From: Hybos culiciformis
Lineage: Eukaryota > Arthropoda > Insecta > Diptera > Hybotidae
DNA length: 64,000 bases
Reading direction: 5' to 3'
Assembly: GCA_964007475.1 (NCBI GenBank)
Contig: OZ023273.1
Span: 24,787,557 to 24,851,556, forward strand
Below the pieces are notes generated by a model, which was not told the DNA's origin, did not search any database, and was given only the letters and a program-made list of their open reading frames with translations. This document shows positions 1 to 11,949 of this stretch, piece after piece. Made by a program: the position numbers and the translations under genes. Position 1 is the first letter of the stretch; each line of letters begins with the position of its first letter.

Positions 1-953
1 AAAGAAATATTCATATTTTTATAAAAGTCCATATAAAATCAGAAGGTAATTGAAATTATATTTAATTAATTATATTTATAACATCTGTACTGTGGCACAT
101 TGGTACCGAATCTTACTTACCTTGTACACCCCGTGGTACATTTGTACCTAATCCTTGCTACTTACGTCTTATACTTACCTGGCACACCCATTACTTTGTA
201 CATGTTGCATTAAACGCAACTGTACTTTAAATTCCGAACAAAGTTTCAAATTATAAATCCAAATATTTCCAAGTATTAAAACTTGACTTTAATTTATTTT
301 CTAACGATAAAATATGTTTGCATAAACATATTTTATCATTATTATCTATGTTAATATTTAATTCAAGTGGATCTCATATAACAAGCCAAATATTTTCCCA
401 CACATGATTTGTCTGTTATGCACTTGTACATACCAACACTCTCTTAAAAACTCTCTTAAATATTTTGTATTCCAGTTCATTTCCCATTATGTTTCTCTCT
501 TTATATTCTATGAATGCAATTTGCATGCATAGAAAAATAACATATAAACTAATTAGCATAATTAATTAAGATCATTCTAAGTTTTAACGTCAGACAATAA
601 AGTTCTTAAATCTAAATTAACTAGTTTTTTATTTACAAGAAATGCCTCCAAGAAAAGGCATCACAGTACATTTTAAAATTTTTGAATAACATAATAAATA
701 TAATTTTATATAATATATAAAGTAAGATTTTGTCTTCCAATTTAACATTATATTTAAACCAAACAAACTCAATTTCCAAGGGAACAATATTTAATCTTCT
801 AGATTCTAAATACTCACAATATTCCATTATTTGTAACACAATGAGCTGCTGTTAAAATAAAACTTTCAGAAATTATTGAACCACCACAAAAACTTCCAGA
901 ATTTCCAAGCTTCAGATAAACTTGATATGGAAACTGATTTTTAGTTGCAGAAA
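1..953 (-). pseudogene. Protease B copy 0, 5'-truncated and cut by the window edge
   Basis: This is the remnant of a chymotrypsin-like serine protease of type B. The stretch 818-953 matches exon 1 of the intact copy at 46856-46991, covering the FPYQVYL, CGGSI and TAAHC region with the catalytic His, and it ends at a GTGAGT donor at 817. The homology stops abruptly at 953, so the start codon, signal peptide and IVGG activation site are absent. Bases 1-817 are intron sequence split by a solo LTR (91-665). Exon 2 lies beyond the left edge. Without a promoter or a start it is almost certainly a pseudogene. Confidence 0.75.
91..665 (+). mobile_element. Solo LTR of an LTR retrotransposon
   Basis: A 575-bp insertion starts TGTGGCAC and ends GCATCACA (TG...CA ends with a short TGTG/CACA inverted repeat). 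It is flanked by GTAC at 87-90 and 666-669. The related copies at 9086-9089 and 20.7 kb contain a single uninterrupted GTAC, so they are empty sites and prove an insertion with a 4-bp target duplication. An AATAAA signal at 596-601 lies near the 3' end. No internal retroviral-type region, primer-binding site or polypurine tract is present. Gypsy versus BEL origin is not resolved. Confidence 0.75.
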
Positions 954-1402
954 GCTCTTGTTGTCTTTTTCAGATTGTAATAAACATAACGAATTACGAA
1001 TAAAATAATCGTGGTTTTTGACCCAGTAAAATAAACATTTTAATCAGCTCTATATAAATACATAATATTTTTTTAATATTTTTTTATTTGATATTTTTTG
1101 CCGTATATAGAAATATACCCATTTTCATCTCTGGTCCGAATCTCCCATTTTTTTAAGTTCCTCTAATCGATATATATCTCTAATCGATATCTACCCACAC
1201 ACTAATTTCTACCCACACACTAATTTCCATTAGAATCTATTTAAACTTTTATAAAATTTAATGCGTATAAAACATAAGCATTTTAGTGGCGGAAGGACGG
1301 TCTTTAATTACTATTATGTCATAGCTGATTATAGCTGATCTGAAAAACAGATAAAAGCATTATTTAGATTATATAAAGGGATAACCCCATTTTGCCTAAT
1401 AA
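954..1402. other. Non-coding junction sequence
   Basis: AT-rich sequence directly after the cassette breakpoint, repeated at 9374-9810 and 21026-25490. It contains short tandem duplications (CTAATCGATAT twice near 1165; CTACCCACACACTAATTT twice near 1190-1225). No gene is seen. Confidence 0.6.
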
Positions 1403-2465
1403 TCTTCTTATAAATAAAAATGAAAATTCTCTGTTTCTCTGTTTCTCTGTTTCTCTGTTTCTCTGTTTCTCTGTTTCTCTGTTTCTCTGTTTCTCTGTTT
1501 CTCTGTTTCTCTGTTTCTATGTTTCTCTGTTTCTCTGTCCTCTGTCCTCAATCACGCCTAAACCGCTGGACCGATTTGGCTAAAATTTTGAACTTAAGTA
1601 TCATGGGGGCCCGAGATGGTTATAGGGTACCAAAAATTTTCATCCGAGGCCCCGGCAGGGTGCTACCTTAGAAGCCGGTTTTGAAATTTAGGTATATTCC
1701 AATAAAATATAGTAGCGTTGGACCCGAAAACGCTATTTAAAAAACTGAATGTTGAGAGGCCTCCAACCAACCGTTGTCCCAGGGCCAATTCGGGGGCTAT
1801 ACAACAAATTTCGAAATTTTAAAATTTTGGAAATAAGGAGCCTAGATACGCGAGATGGTTATAAGGTACTAGAAATTTTGATCCGAAGCCCCGACGGGGG
1901 GCTACCTTAGAAGCCGGTTTTGCAATTTAGGTATATTCCTATAAAATGTTGTAGCGTTGGACCTGAAATTTAAAAAACTGGATGTTGAAAAGCCCCCAAC
2001 CGTCTAAGGGCTCAATCGCGGGGCAAATTCCGAAATTTTAAAATTTTAAAAATAAGGAGCCTAGAGACCCGATTGGTTATATTTTTGATCCAAGGCACCG
2101 ACGGGGGGCTACCTTAGAAGGCAGTTTTGTAATTTAGGTATATTCCGATATAATATTATAGCGTTGGACACGAATCGACTATTTAGAATACTGGATGTGT
2201 TAAGACACCGGGGAAGTATTTAAAAAAATTTGAAATTCTGTTTTTTTTTAGTGCACAAAATGCAATTTAGGTATATTCCGATAAAATATTATAGCGTTGG
2301 ACCCGAATCGAGTATTTAGAAGACTGGATGTGTTAAAGCAGCGGGGAAGTGGCTATTTAACAAATTTTGAAATTCTGTTTTTTTAGTGCACATAATCTGG
2401 ATTAAAGTGTTTTGATATTAATATAAGTTCGGAACTACCGTGCGAAGCCGGGTATTTCGATTAGT
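1403..2465 (+). mobile_element. Helitron-like non-autonomous element, copy 1
   Basis: It begins TCTTCTTATAAATAAAAATG and ends with a GC-rich segment CCGTGCGAAGCCGGG followed by TTAGT. This layout resembles insect Helitrons (5' TC, subterminal GC hairpin, 3' CTAGT-like end), recalled from family knowledge. Inside are a CTGTTTCT microsatellite and at least four degenerate repeats (150-250 bp) starting with an AGAAGCCGG / GGTATATTCC core near 1668, 1908, 2117 and 2260. There is no Rep/helicase ORF. Copies lie at 13002-14005 and 28237-29215. No unrelated empty site is available, so the boundaries are approximate. Confidence 0.45.
1431..1538. repeat. (CTGTTTCT)n microsatellite, about 13 copies
   Basis: An 8-bp repeat with one CTGTTTCTATG variant. 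The same locus has about 6 copies at 13029-13082 and about 3 at 28264-28290, so array length differs between otherwise near-identical units. ORFs over it are low-complexity artefacts. Confidence 0.9.
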
Positions 2466-3636
2466 ATTAAATATAATAATTTGGCATTATGGTATCCTTT
2501 TTTCTTGAAAATCAGCTCTTATGGCATTTCACGTATCATCTTTAATATTTTTTTTCCGATTGCAACTATAGGACAGAAATTACAATTTGAAGTGGCGCGT
2601 TTCATGTCATCCAAAAATCATTTGATTCAATAACAAAAAGTTTTTTTTACGTTAATTATTTTTTTGGCCATCATCATAATCATAAAAAATCCTTTATAAA
2701 AAAAATGTATTTAATTTCTGTGTATGAAAATAAATATGTAGATACATATTTTTAAAATAAATATTAGTTTGCTATGCTATTGAGATTAAGAAGTTAAAGT
2801 AAATATATATACGAAAACAATTTTTTTTATGGGTCACATGTAAATATTTCATCGGGCGGCGTGTACCACCGGTGGGTCACATTAGAATCCAGCCAGATGA
2901 ACAGAAATACAAAAAGCAACACCGGCGTCAACGTGATGTAAAGTGTAAAACATTTTTTTTAAATCACAAAACATAAATATTTTGTTCATAATTGGGAACA
3001 TCAGTAATTATCAATCAATGATATTAATAAAAATCAGCTTAAAAAATTCGTATAAGAATAAACTATTCTATACCTGAGTATATAAGAATATGCATTTATG
3101 AATTTTATATTCAGAAAACAAAAATTGTTCATTTTTTATTCACATTCGCAAAATAGCAGTGATGAAGAATTTGAAATAAAAAAAATATATATACATATTA
3201 TAGAAGTTGAGTTTGAAGAATTCTTCTATTTACCACTACTATTAAAATATTTTTTAATTTCTGACAATTATCGGTTATAAAGTTATGTTGGTCAGTCAAA
3301 ACACTACGCGAAACGAGATAATCAAATGTCCATGATGCTTAACGATACATTATGTTTAGTATGTACTTTTTATTCGTAAACTGATTTAGAAGAATTAAAA
3401 AGATATGCTTGTTAAAAAGATATATCTGACACTTACCAACCTATACAATAATTTGTAAACTGTTTGTATTAAGCAGATATGAAATAAATAAATAAATAAA
3501 TAATATCGCATCCAAGTAATTATAAACAAGTTAATAAATAACACTTTCCAATAAATAAGATCAATAAATAAATTTAATAAAAAAAAATTTTATTTTCATG
3601 CAAAATCAATTTATTTAATATTATTATCAATTCCAG
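2466..3636. other. Non-coding sequence downstream of A1
   Basis: AT-rich sequence shared with units 2 and 3. Relative to unit 2 a block is deleted near 2832, joining two GGG tracts. It retains one copy of the GC-rich motif ACCGGTGGGTCACAT (near 2868). The short ORF at 3098-3280 is conserved between units only because the DNA is duplicated, and it shows no recognisable domain. Confidence 0.5.
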
Positions 3637-3664
3637 TTTATTGTCTCTACTAGATGTTTTCAAA

Positions 3665-4607
3665 TTAAATGTCAGTGTGTTGTTTGATCCAATCAACATA
3701 GTTGGAAACACTGATGTATGGACCACCGCACATGTAAGTAATAAAACTTGCTACCCCAGCTAATTTTCCCTCAAATGTGGCTGGGCCACCAGAATCTCCT
3801 TGGCAAGATCCATTACCACGGACATTATTCAAGCACATTAATTTTCCTGAGCCCAAACCAGGTAGGCTGCATACTGCAGGAGATAATGCTGTTAAAGTAT
3901 TATATTTCAAAAGAGGTGAGAGATCTGAATTATTTCCAACTTTTCCCCATCCAGAAATGTCAACTTGTCCGCCTGAAGGAACTTGCTTAGTCATTAATGC
4001 AATTGGTTGAATTTTATCACTGAAAGTAAGTGGTTGATCTAATTCTAAAATTGCCAATTCATTGAGTTGCGAATTCTTGTAAATAATGATATTTTTTACT
4101 TTTCTGAGAACACCGGCTTTTGTGTCATTCATATACGATGATCCAGCCAAAACACTGAAAATTGAGAATGGTTTCACACTGAAAAAGAAAAAAAAAGAAA
4201 ATTTAAAAAAAATAATAAATACTTTTTGATTCTAAAAAATGTTAAAAATATTATAAAATTCAAGATTTGTACTTAAATGTACATTATTTTGTAATCCAAA
4301 TTAAAATGATTAATGTCTCAGAAATTTTTAGACTTTATTAATTTTTCTTAATTAATTAAATAAAAACTTACGCCTGAACATTTTCATAAGCACAGCAATG
4401 AGCTGCAGTTAAGATATATTTGGCTGAAAGAATTGATCCACCGCAATTATGTTCTCCGTGAACTCGGAACGATACTTGATATGGAAATTTTTCAATTTTT
4501 GTGAACTTCCCACCAACTATCTTACCTCCATTTGAATCATTTAAAATTTTAAATGCAAATGCACCACTAAGGCAAATAACACTTAAAATAACTAATGATT
4601 TGAACAT
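3665..4607 (-). CDS. Secreted chymotrypsin-like serine protease A1 (D102E variant)
   Basis: Two exons, 4607-4372 and 4178-3665, join in frame (donor GTAAGT, acceptor TTTTTCAG, 193-bp intron) to give 249 aa. Order: signal peptide (about residues 1-18), a short propeptide ending GGK, IVGG at 30, CGGSI and TAAHC with catalytic His70, GWGK, then GDSGGP with Ser208. The residue six before the Ser is Gly, which suggests a chymotrypsin- or elastase-like pocket. The catalytic Asp position (family motif N-D-[IL]-A) reads NELAIL, giving Glu119 where A3 has Asp. The C-terminus lacks four residues (LPDV) present in A3 before the YI(N/S)V segment. A poly(A) signal AATAAA (reverse strand) is at 3637-3642. 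Midgut digestion is inferred from the family. The protein may be weakly active or inactive; the frame is open. Confidence 0.85.
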
Positions 4608-4686
4608 TTTTCTATGGTCAAAGAGAAACCTTTTAATTGCTATGAAAACAGAATACTAATTGTGATTTATTTGAATTGATTTGTGG

Positions 4687-4694
4687 TATTTATA
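4687..4694 (-). promoter_or_regulatory. TATA box of A1
   Basis: TATAAATA on the minus strand, 80 bp upstream of the ATG at 4607. It is conserved at the same distance in A2 and A3. Confidence 0.6.
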
Positions 4695-4970
4695 TCTAAG
4701 GACCAAAAAATAATTTCAGGTAAAAAATGTGTTCATGATATCAAAAATTAATTCAAGAATCTGATAACACTTATCATTTTCAAGTTGTAGAAATTTATAT
4801 TTTGATTAAACTGTGACGATGTCAAGAGCGATTTATTTCTAAGAATTTTTTAATCTTTTCTTCGTAAAACATTTGTTCGTAAAAACATTTCTTCGTAAAA
4901 CATTTCTTCGTAAAACTTTTGTTCGTAAAACTTTTGTTCGTAAAACTTTTTGTTCGTAAAACTTTTCTTT

Positions 4971-5058
4971 GTAAGCTGTTGAGACCCATGACTGCATTAG
5001 CCAGCATGGCGCGCGCGTGCTATGCTGGCTAATGCAGTCATGGGTCTCAACAGCTTAC
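4971..5058. repeat. Large perfect palindrome inside the Foldback-like element
   Basis: Arms 4974-5007 and 5022-5055 are exact reverse complements (34 bp), around a 14-nt GC-rich spacer (GGCGCGCGCGTGCT). With one mismatch the pairing continues into the flanking inverted 15-bp repeats, giving a potential hairpin of well over 100 bp. The unit 2 copy has lost most of the left arm. Confidence 0.95.
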
Positions 5059-5160
5059 GAAGAAAAGTTTTACGAACAAAAGTTTTACGAACAAATGTTT
5101 TACGAAGAAATGTTTTATAAAATATAACACACTTTCCACTTTTAGCTAACGACGTGGACG

Positions 5161-5830
5161 TATTTTTTTTAATTTTTTTTTTTTGATATTTTTTCATATA
5201 TTTTTTTATTTATTTTTTTATTTTTTTTTTATATTTTTTTTTTTTATATTTGTTTTTCATATTTTTTTTTTTATATTTTTTATATTTTTTTTTAAATATT
5301 TTTTTTTAATATTTTTTATATTTTTTTTTATATTTTTTTTTATATTTTTTTTTTATATTTTTTTTTATATTTTTTTTTTATATTTTTTTTTATATTTTTT
5401 TTTTTTATATTTTTTTTTATATTTTTTTTTTATATTTTTTTTTATATTTTTTTTTTATATTTTTTTTTATATTTTTTTTTTATATTTTTTTTTATATTTT
5501 TTTTTTATATTTTTTTTTATATTTTTTTTTTATATTTTTTATTATATTTTTTTTTTATATTTTTTTTTATATTTTTTTTTTATATTTTTTTTTATATTTT
5601 TTTTTTATATTTTTTTTTATATTTTTTTTTTATATTTTTTTTTATATTTTTTTTTTATATTTTTTTTATATTTTTTTTTTATATTTTTTTTTATATTTTT
5701 TTTTTATATTTTTTTTTAATATTTTTTTTTTATATTTTTTTTTTTATACTTTTTTTTTAATATTTTTTTATTTTTTTTTTTAATATTTTTTATATTTTTT
5801 TTTTTAATATTTTTTATATTTTTGTTTTTA
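5161..5830. repeat. T-rich (T8-9 ATA)n low-complexity tract
   Basis: Almost only runs of 7-10 T separated by ATA. The long forward ORF over it (Phe, Ile and Tyr only) is an artefact. The equivalent tract in unit 2 (about 16848-17120) is less than half as long. Confidence 0.95.
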
Positions 5831-6223
5831 ATTCTTCTTTACTTTTTGGTTTTTTAGAAACCAATTTTTTTTTTATACGTTATTATTTTTTACAGTAGAC
5901 AATTTTTTAAATTGTAATATTATCAGCAATAGATGTAAGATATTGTTTCCTTTCAAGCTGATCATACTTTTCGACAATATTTTTGTTTTTAAGCCTTTCC
6001 TTCCCATTACGCAGTTTTTTTTTTTTTTTTATAAAGAAATATTTACGAAGAAATGTTTTACGAAGAAATGGTCTACGAAGAAATGTTTTACGAACAAATG
6101 TTTTACGAACAAATGTTTTACGAACAAATGTTTTTACGAAGAAATGTTTTACGAAGAAATGTTTACGAACAAATGTTTTACGAAGAGAAAATTACGAACA
6201 AATGAAGGTCTACCGTCAAGAGC

Positions 6224-6602
6224 ATGCTTGAAGAATAATAATAATAATAATAAAATGAAATAGAAAAATATAATAATCTATTATTTTTTATATTTTACTA
6301 CGTAAAATATACAATCGTTGCAGCAATTCAAAATTTAGTAAAATTCTATCTGTTTTGAAATTCAACAACCAAGTAACAATTACTTAATGGAAAAATTATT
6401 TTGTACTTTTGTATAATAATATTGATAAAGGTACAAAATAAAAACAATGATTCGTTTATAATATAATGATAAATGGAGCATTAAAATTTATTAAACTTAT
6501 TAAGAAGAGTTTTTTCGTCCATAAGAATAAAATAACTTTACTTTTACGTATTTCCTTATTGAAAATGATTACTGATATATGATTGTATCTCGATTGCCTT
6601 AG
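6224..6602. other. Non-coding AT-rich sequence
   Basis: Shared with unit 2 (17752-18129) and unit 3 (37183-37566). Begins with a short ATA/AAT repeat. No gene seen. Confidence 0.6.
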
Positions 6603-6979
6603 GCTTAGTATGCTGATACAAAAAAAGTAGTTCGATGTGAAAAAAAATGAGATTTTTCATATAAATTTTTGCTGCTGAAAAATGTTTGAAAAATTTTTTT
6701 TTTGGTTTTTGCTATGTAGTACGCTAATAAAAAAAAATTGTTTACTGGGTGACAAAAAATCTATTTTGCAGCTGCTTTTTTTTCAAATATTTTTCTACCC
6801 AGGTAGATAAATGATTGCAAAAACTTGACATAACAAAAAAAGTTTGTTTGATTTGTTTTTAAAATTAATAAATATAATCAGATGCATGTGTCAAATAGTT
6901 GTCAAAATTTATCAAACATTTTTCAGATATTTTTGAGTGATATTTTTTGCAAGCTTTTTTTCTCACAGCGTACTAAGCT
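6603..6979. mobile_element. 376-bp inverted-repeat element (MITE), unit 1
   Basis: The ends read GCTTAGTATGCTG and its imperfect reverse complement CAGCGTACTAAGC. The flanks are TTAG on both sides. Unit 3 reads straight through (GCCTTAGTTAC near 37560), so the insertion is present in units 1 and 2 and absent in unit 3. No coding capacity. The superfamily is not assigned. Confidence 0.65.
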
Positions 6980-8436
6980 TTAGTTACAAAATTTTTTTTA
7001 CAAAATCCATAAATTAAAAATCTTTAATATTTAAAAAAAAAAAGTACATTTTTTATTAATTTGCGTTTTTTTTTAAATATTAAAAACTTATTTCTTTATT
7101 TTAAAGTTTTTTTTTACAATTTTTGTCAAAGTTTCCTTACTTGAAGATTATGTTTTTACAGATTTTGAAAATAATGATTTTGATATTAAGAATTTTGTTA
7201 TTAAAGGTACCTAAATATTTTGATAATAAAGATATCGTCATACAATCAAGATATATAATACGGTTTTTAGTAACTTAATATACCAAATACTTTAGGTACT
7301 ACAAATTACATTTCAATTCTAAAGTTTTTTCAATAGAGCGTTTATGTCATGAAAGTATCATATACTAAAAATAAATAATTTGTAATAAAAAAAACCCTTC
7401 AAATTAACCGAGAATTATTAAAATTTCGTTTTAAATCATTTTTATTTTAAAGTTCTTGAAATATATTCAAAAATTCCAAAATTTTATTAAAATGAAAAAC
7501 TTAATTTTCAATTTAGTTATTTATTTTATTCCAAAATAATTTTGACTTTTCAAAAACAAAAGTATATAATGATTAAATTATTTTATTTTTACATGATTAT
7601 CAATTATTATATATTCATAAAATATATATACGCAATAAGTGTGTCTATTAAAAGTTTCTGTATATATAATTTCTATCAGTTACTTATTATTTGCTTAATC
7701 TACTCAAATCAATTCAACTAATAAATCCTAATCAATTTTTTTAATGATAAAATAAGCAATTGAAAAATGCAATAAGTTAATAACTACAGATAACTTTTTT
7801 TTTAAGTAGCTAACTTTAAAGACATAAAATCCAATAAATACTTAAATTTGATTAACAAATATTTATATTTTTAATTTATGAAGTTGTTAATGAAATTATA
7901 TATCTCTATATCTACCTACTTTAACGTTATTTTTTTTATTATTCATTTTATGTTTTCTATTTTGATTGACGAAAATTTTTTTTTTTTTGTCCATAAGAAA
8001 ATCTGACAATTTCTTATAAATCGTATGCAACTAAATCTTTTACTAAAAAAAATTTCTTTCTATCAAGAAAAATTGAGTCCCTTGTATTACTGAAAAAATA
8101 TTCCCTTGTATTACTGAAAGAATATTTTTTTTTAATTTTTTTTCTTTTTTTTTTCGCTGTTATTTTAATTCCGCCGTTTTGAACCTAAATTTTAGAAAAT
8201 ACAACAAGTTAAGTTTCAAATTATCTAATTGGTAGAGTTAAGTTTCAAATTATCTAATTGCGCTGCACATGTCAAAACCTTATCTGACGGCATTTCCAAA
8301 ACTCTATATTAGGTCTCGTATATCAATAGATTATTCGAAGACCTGGCAAAAGAAAGAATATTAACTTATTATAAGAGTTTTCGTAAACTATAATGCAAAG
8401 TACAAAAATTACAAGATAATACTTTTTTATATAATT
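6980..8436. other. Non-coding AT-rich spacer between A1 and B1
   Basis: Shared with the other units. Compared with unit 2 about 150 bp is missing near 8110. It includes a TTAAGTTTCAAATTATCTAATTG direct repeat near 8210-8265. No gene seen. Confidence 0.55.
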
Positions 8437-9373
8437 TTAACTTCTTCGAGCACATTTATTTATCCAATATAAATAATTTGCAACATTTACAAACATATCA
8501 GGTGTTTGACTTCCACAAGCTCTTATGCCGAAACTGGTAGCACCTGCCAGCTTGCCATTATATACAGCCGGTCCACCTGAATCACAATAACAAACGCCAT
8601 TTCCCACCTTACGACTAAAGCATAATATTTCTTTTCTCAATATTCCAGTTAAACTGAAACACTCTCTTTTCTACATTCCTGTAACATGATTATATTCAAA
8701 ACTTTTGAAATTTTTCCTTTTTCTGCATCTTTTCCCCATCCTGAAACATTAATTTGTGCTCCAGCTGGTATTTCATCCACATTCAGCTCAATTTTTTTCA
8801 CTTTGTCAGAAAATATAAATGGCTCTGTAATTTCTAACAAAGCAATATCATTTAATAATAAATTATGCGAAATTTTATATTCTTCATGAGCCCTGATACT
8901 TTTCACATTGCGTACAATCCGTTTCTCATCACTTAAATCAACAACTCCGGCAAAAATTTTTATATTTTCAGGAAGTGTTCTGAGAAATAAAAGGCAAACA
9001 AAGAAATATTCATATTTCTATAAAAGTCCATATAAAATCAGAAGGTAATTGAAATTATATTTAATTAATTATATTTATAACATCTGTACATTTTAAAATT
9101 TTTGAATAACATAATAAATATAATTTTATATAATATATAAAGTAAGATTTTGTCTTCCAATTTAACATTATATTTAAACCAAACAAACTCAATTTCCAAG
9201 GGAACAATATTTAATCTTCTAGATTCTAAATACTCACAATATTCCATTATTTGAAACACAATGAGCTGCTGTTAAAATAAAACTTTCAGAAATTATTGAA
9301 CCACCACAAAAACTTCCAGAATTTCCAAGCTTCAGATAAACTTGATATGGAAACTGATTTTTAGTTGCAGAAA
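8437..9373 (-). pseudogene. Protease B1 pseudogene
   Basis: Exon 2 (8979-8437) and the truncated exon 1 (9373-9238) match intact B3. Lesions: no start, signal peptide or IVGG; a 1-bp T deletion near 8694 that shifts the frame (shared with B2); a nonsense change TCG to TAG near 8671 (B1 only); and GDSGG changed to CDSGG, which destroys the oxyanion-loop Gly. The NDIALL segment with the catalytic Asp survives. B1 is more decayed than B2. Confidence 0.9.
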
Positions 9374-10399
9374 GCTCTTGTTGTCTTTTTCAGATTGTAA
9401 TAAACATAACGAATTACGAATAAAATAATCGTGGTTTTTGACCCAGTAAAATAAACATTTTAATCAGCTCTATATAAATACATAATATTTTTTTAATATT
9501 TTTTTATTTGATATTTTTTGCCGTATATAGAAATATACCCATTTTCATCTCTGGTCCGAATCTCCCATTTTTTTAAGTTCCTCTAATCGATATATATCTC
9601 TAATCGATATCTACCCACACACTAATTTCTACCCACACACTAATTTCCATTAGAATCTATTTAAACTTTTATAAAATTTAATATGTATAAAATATAAGCA
9701 TTTTAGTGGCGGAAGGACGGACTTTAATTACTATTATGCCATAGCTGATTATAGCTGATCTGAAAAACAGATAAAAGCATTATTTAGATTATATAAAGGG
9801 ATAACCCCATCGATCTATATGGATAAATATTTTGGTACGTTATACCAGAGTAAACATGTTTCTATAGTAGAGTAACAAGGAATAACGAAAATTTTTATGC
9901 AAAAAAAAAAAAAAATTCACCTCCCTCTTACAATGTGCCTTTCTGATTCCTTTTACTTAATTTTTTTTCGAAGGTTTTTTTAAAATCCAAAATTAAGTAC
10001 TTTTTTAAGAACAAAGTGAGTTAATTTCGTTTTATTTTCGACTTAAAACTATTTTCTTATTTTTAAAATTTTTGAAAACCGTAAAATTACTTATATTTTA
10101 CAATTTTTTTAATTTTTTGTAAAGACAAAAAATTATCATAGTCACCTGGTTCTTTTATAAAATAAATGCATTGTTTACATTTATTTGGCCTTAAGCGCGT
10201 CATAGTTTCCCTTAAATACTCAATACTAATAAATAAAAATCATATGATTTTTGTTTTTCGAAAAATTAAGATTTTAAGGATGTGAGAATTTTTTTTAAAG
10301 CTTAAAGCTAATTTGAATTTCAACCGCTAGTGATTTAAATGTGAGAAATTAAAATAATAATTTAAATTAACTTTTACCAATTTTTTAGTTCTTAATTTG

Positions 10400-10711
10400 A
10401 TGAATTTTAAACAGTTTGAAAAATGTAAATTAACAGTTCCTCCTAAAAACTTTCTTAATTATATTAAAATATTATAGGATAAGTTTGCTGAAAATTTCGA
10501 TTTACATGTAACAGAAAATAATTTAGTAAGTAAATTAGCTTCCCTTCTTACAAACGTTGAATGTAATTTCAAATGTTGTGAAAATTTCAATAAAATTTAT
10601 TTAATTCATTTTTTCATACGTGAGCGCATATATTTCATTTTAAATTTTTTTAATAAAAATGTAAAAATTAGAAAAAATAGAAATAAAATGTTGTCTGTGA
10701 TGAGTTTATAA
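10400..10711 (+). pseudogene. Broken ORF, possible transposase C-terminus (unit 2 copy)
   Basis: Equivalent of the open frame at 26104-26415 but interrupted by CAG to TAG within the ILQDKF segment. See that entry for the family discussion. Confidence 0.4.
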
Positions 10712-11483
10712 AATTAAAAGTCTTGTTTTATTTCGTAACTTTTAAAAAAGCAACCATCTCATCCCTGATCATTTTTATTCAACACAATGGTAGATTTTGA
10801 GTAAAAAAAAACATAGATTTTTTGGCGGGACGAAATAAATTTTTTATGGCAGAAACTTTACTTTATGAAATAGGTGTACAATGGTTTATACTATAAACGA
10901 ATGAAGCCGAAGAAGAAGAAGAAGTACTTGGTTTTTTTGCACACAAATGTCAAATATTATAAAGAAAAAAAAGGAACGCCGTTACTATTATTAAGGTACG
11001 GTCGCTGCTATTTTTATTTTTCAATTCACAAAAATGCGAAATTTTATTTTATTTTAGATGTAAAACATTTATTAATTAATAAAAATGTTTATAAAATATT
11101 CACATATCTGCGAAGTATCTAAATAAAATCTAAATTTCGTATTTTTCATACAAAATTAAATGTAAATAAACATTTTATGTGACCACAGATAGGGACTGTC
11201 AAAACAGTGAATTGACAGATAAAATAAAATTGACAATGTCTTAAGTAAGTATAGCGACATCTATTGGAGTTTCCATAAGTAGAACGCTTGTATAAACCTG
11301 TTCATATAACATTTTAATGCCTACGAATAATTTCATAATACCTACAAAAAAAATTTATACCATCAGTTCAATAGATTTAATAAAAAACTTGTAAAAACCT
11401 ATTCACAATTATCATATCTCACTCTTCTATTTCATATTTCTTTCTTTTATAAATTTTGAACATGTTTAATAATAAGTAAGTAA

Positions 11484-11949
11484 TGCCTTGGACAAACTGA
11501 ACTCGAAAAACATGTTCTTGAGCACAAAAACATGTTATTAAAATCGACCGAACAGACTACCTTAATGTGTTTTACAAAACAGATAAACATCTGTTTTTTT
11601 TTTTCTCAAGTTTAAAAACAAAAGTAAACAATACAATCACCTACAAATTCAATTCAAATTCAAAATAAAAAACAATAACAAACTTTTTTCATTTGTTTAC
11701 AAATAAAAACAACATAAAATTGTCAAAGTCAACGTCAAAAATGATACCCCAGTGAACATTAATGGCTTCCACATATTGCCTCACGAAATATTTGTAAAAA
11801 TTACTCAACCCATCCTTTAATAACAACATGTTTTCGCAAGAACATGTTCTTGTTCTTGTTTTTATTACTATGGGAAAACTACTTCAAAAACATAAAATTA
11901 ACATGTTCTTGATCAAGAACATGTTAATCGTGTCAGTTTGTCCAAGGCA
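11484..11949. mobile_element. 466-bp TAA-flanked inverted-repeat element (Harbinger-type)
   Basis: Termini TGCCTTGGACAAACTGA and the exact reverse complement. Flanks TAA at 11481-11483 and 11950-11952. Unit 3 has the empty site GTAAGTAAATGG near 27183. Internally it holds repeated ACATGTTCTTG palindromes. The 3-bp TAA duplication is typical of PIF/Harbinger. It occurs only in unit 2, so it is younger than the unit 2/3 split. Confidence 0.8.

Larger units (their letters stand above)
4830..6214. mobile_element. Foldback-like element, copy 1 (9-bp target duplication)
   Basis: It is flanked by GTCAAGAGC at 4821-4829 and 6215-6223. Unit 3 has one GTCAAGAGC at 37174-37182, an exact empty site. The arms are tandem 14-16 bp repeats of the type TTTTACGAAGAAATG / TTTTACGAACAAATG, in reverse orientation at about 4860-4970 and forward at 5055-5120 and 6047-6200. 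The core is a palindrome plus a T/ATA-rich tract. Long inverted arms made of short direct repeats together with 9-bp duplications are hallmarks of Drosophila FB elements (a MULE-related group). No transposase is seen. The overlapping ORFs are repeat translations. Confidence 0.75.
954..9373. repeat. Tandem cassette unit 1 (protease A1 + B1)
   Basis: This is the shortest of three head-to-tail copies of the A-B protease cassette. It matches unit 2 (9374-21025) almost base for base apart from discrete insertions and deletions. Both its ends fall at the same point inside protease B exon 1, after the sequence GTTGCAGAAA. It lacks the 3.2-kb segment found in units 2 and 3 and shares the Foldback-like element and the 376-bp inverted-repeat element with unit 2. 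Confidence 0.85.

Noticed and set aside
633..839. 64-68 aa minus-strand ORF repeated at 9065-9259 and 20717-20911
   Set aside because: Lies in the intron of protease B; conserved only because the whole unit is duplicated.
3098..3280. 60-aa forward ORF repeated at 14859-15041
   Set aside because: No domain, partly broken in unit 3 (35502-35660), and in the duplicated spacer.
3748..4010. Forward ORFs of 77-80 aa
   Set aside because: Antisense shadows of protease A1 exon 2.
5183..5719. 178-aa forward ORF of Phe, Ile and Tyr
   Set aside because: Translation of a T-rich (T8-9 ATA)n tract; no amino-acid diversity, and the tract length differs between copies.
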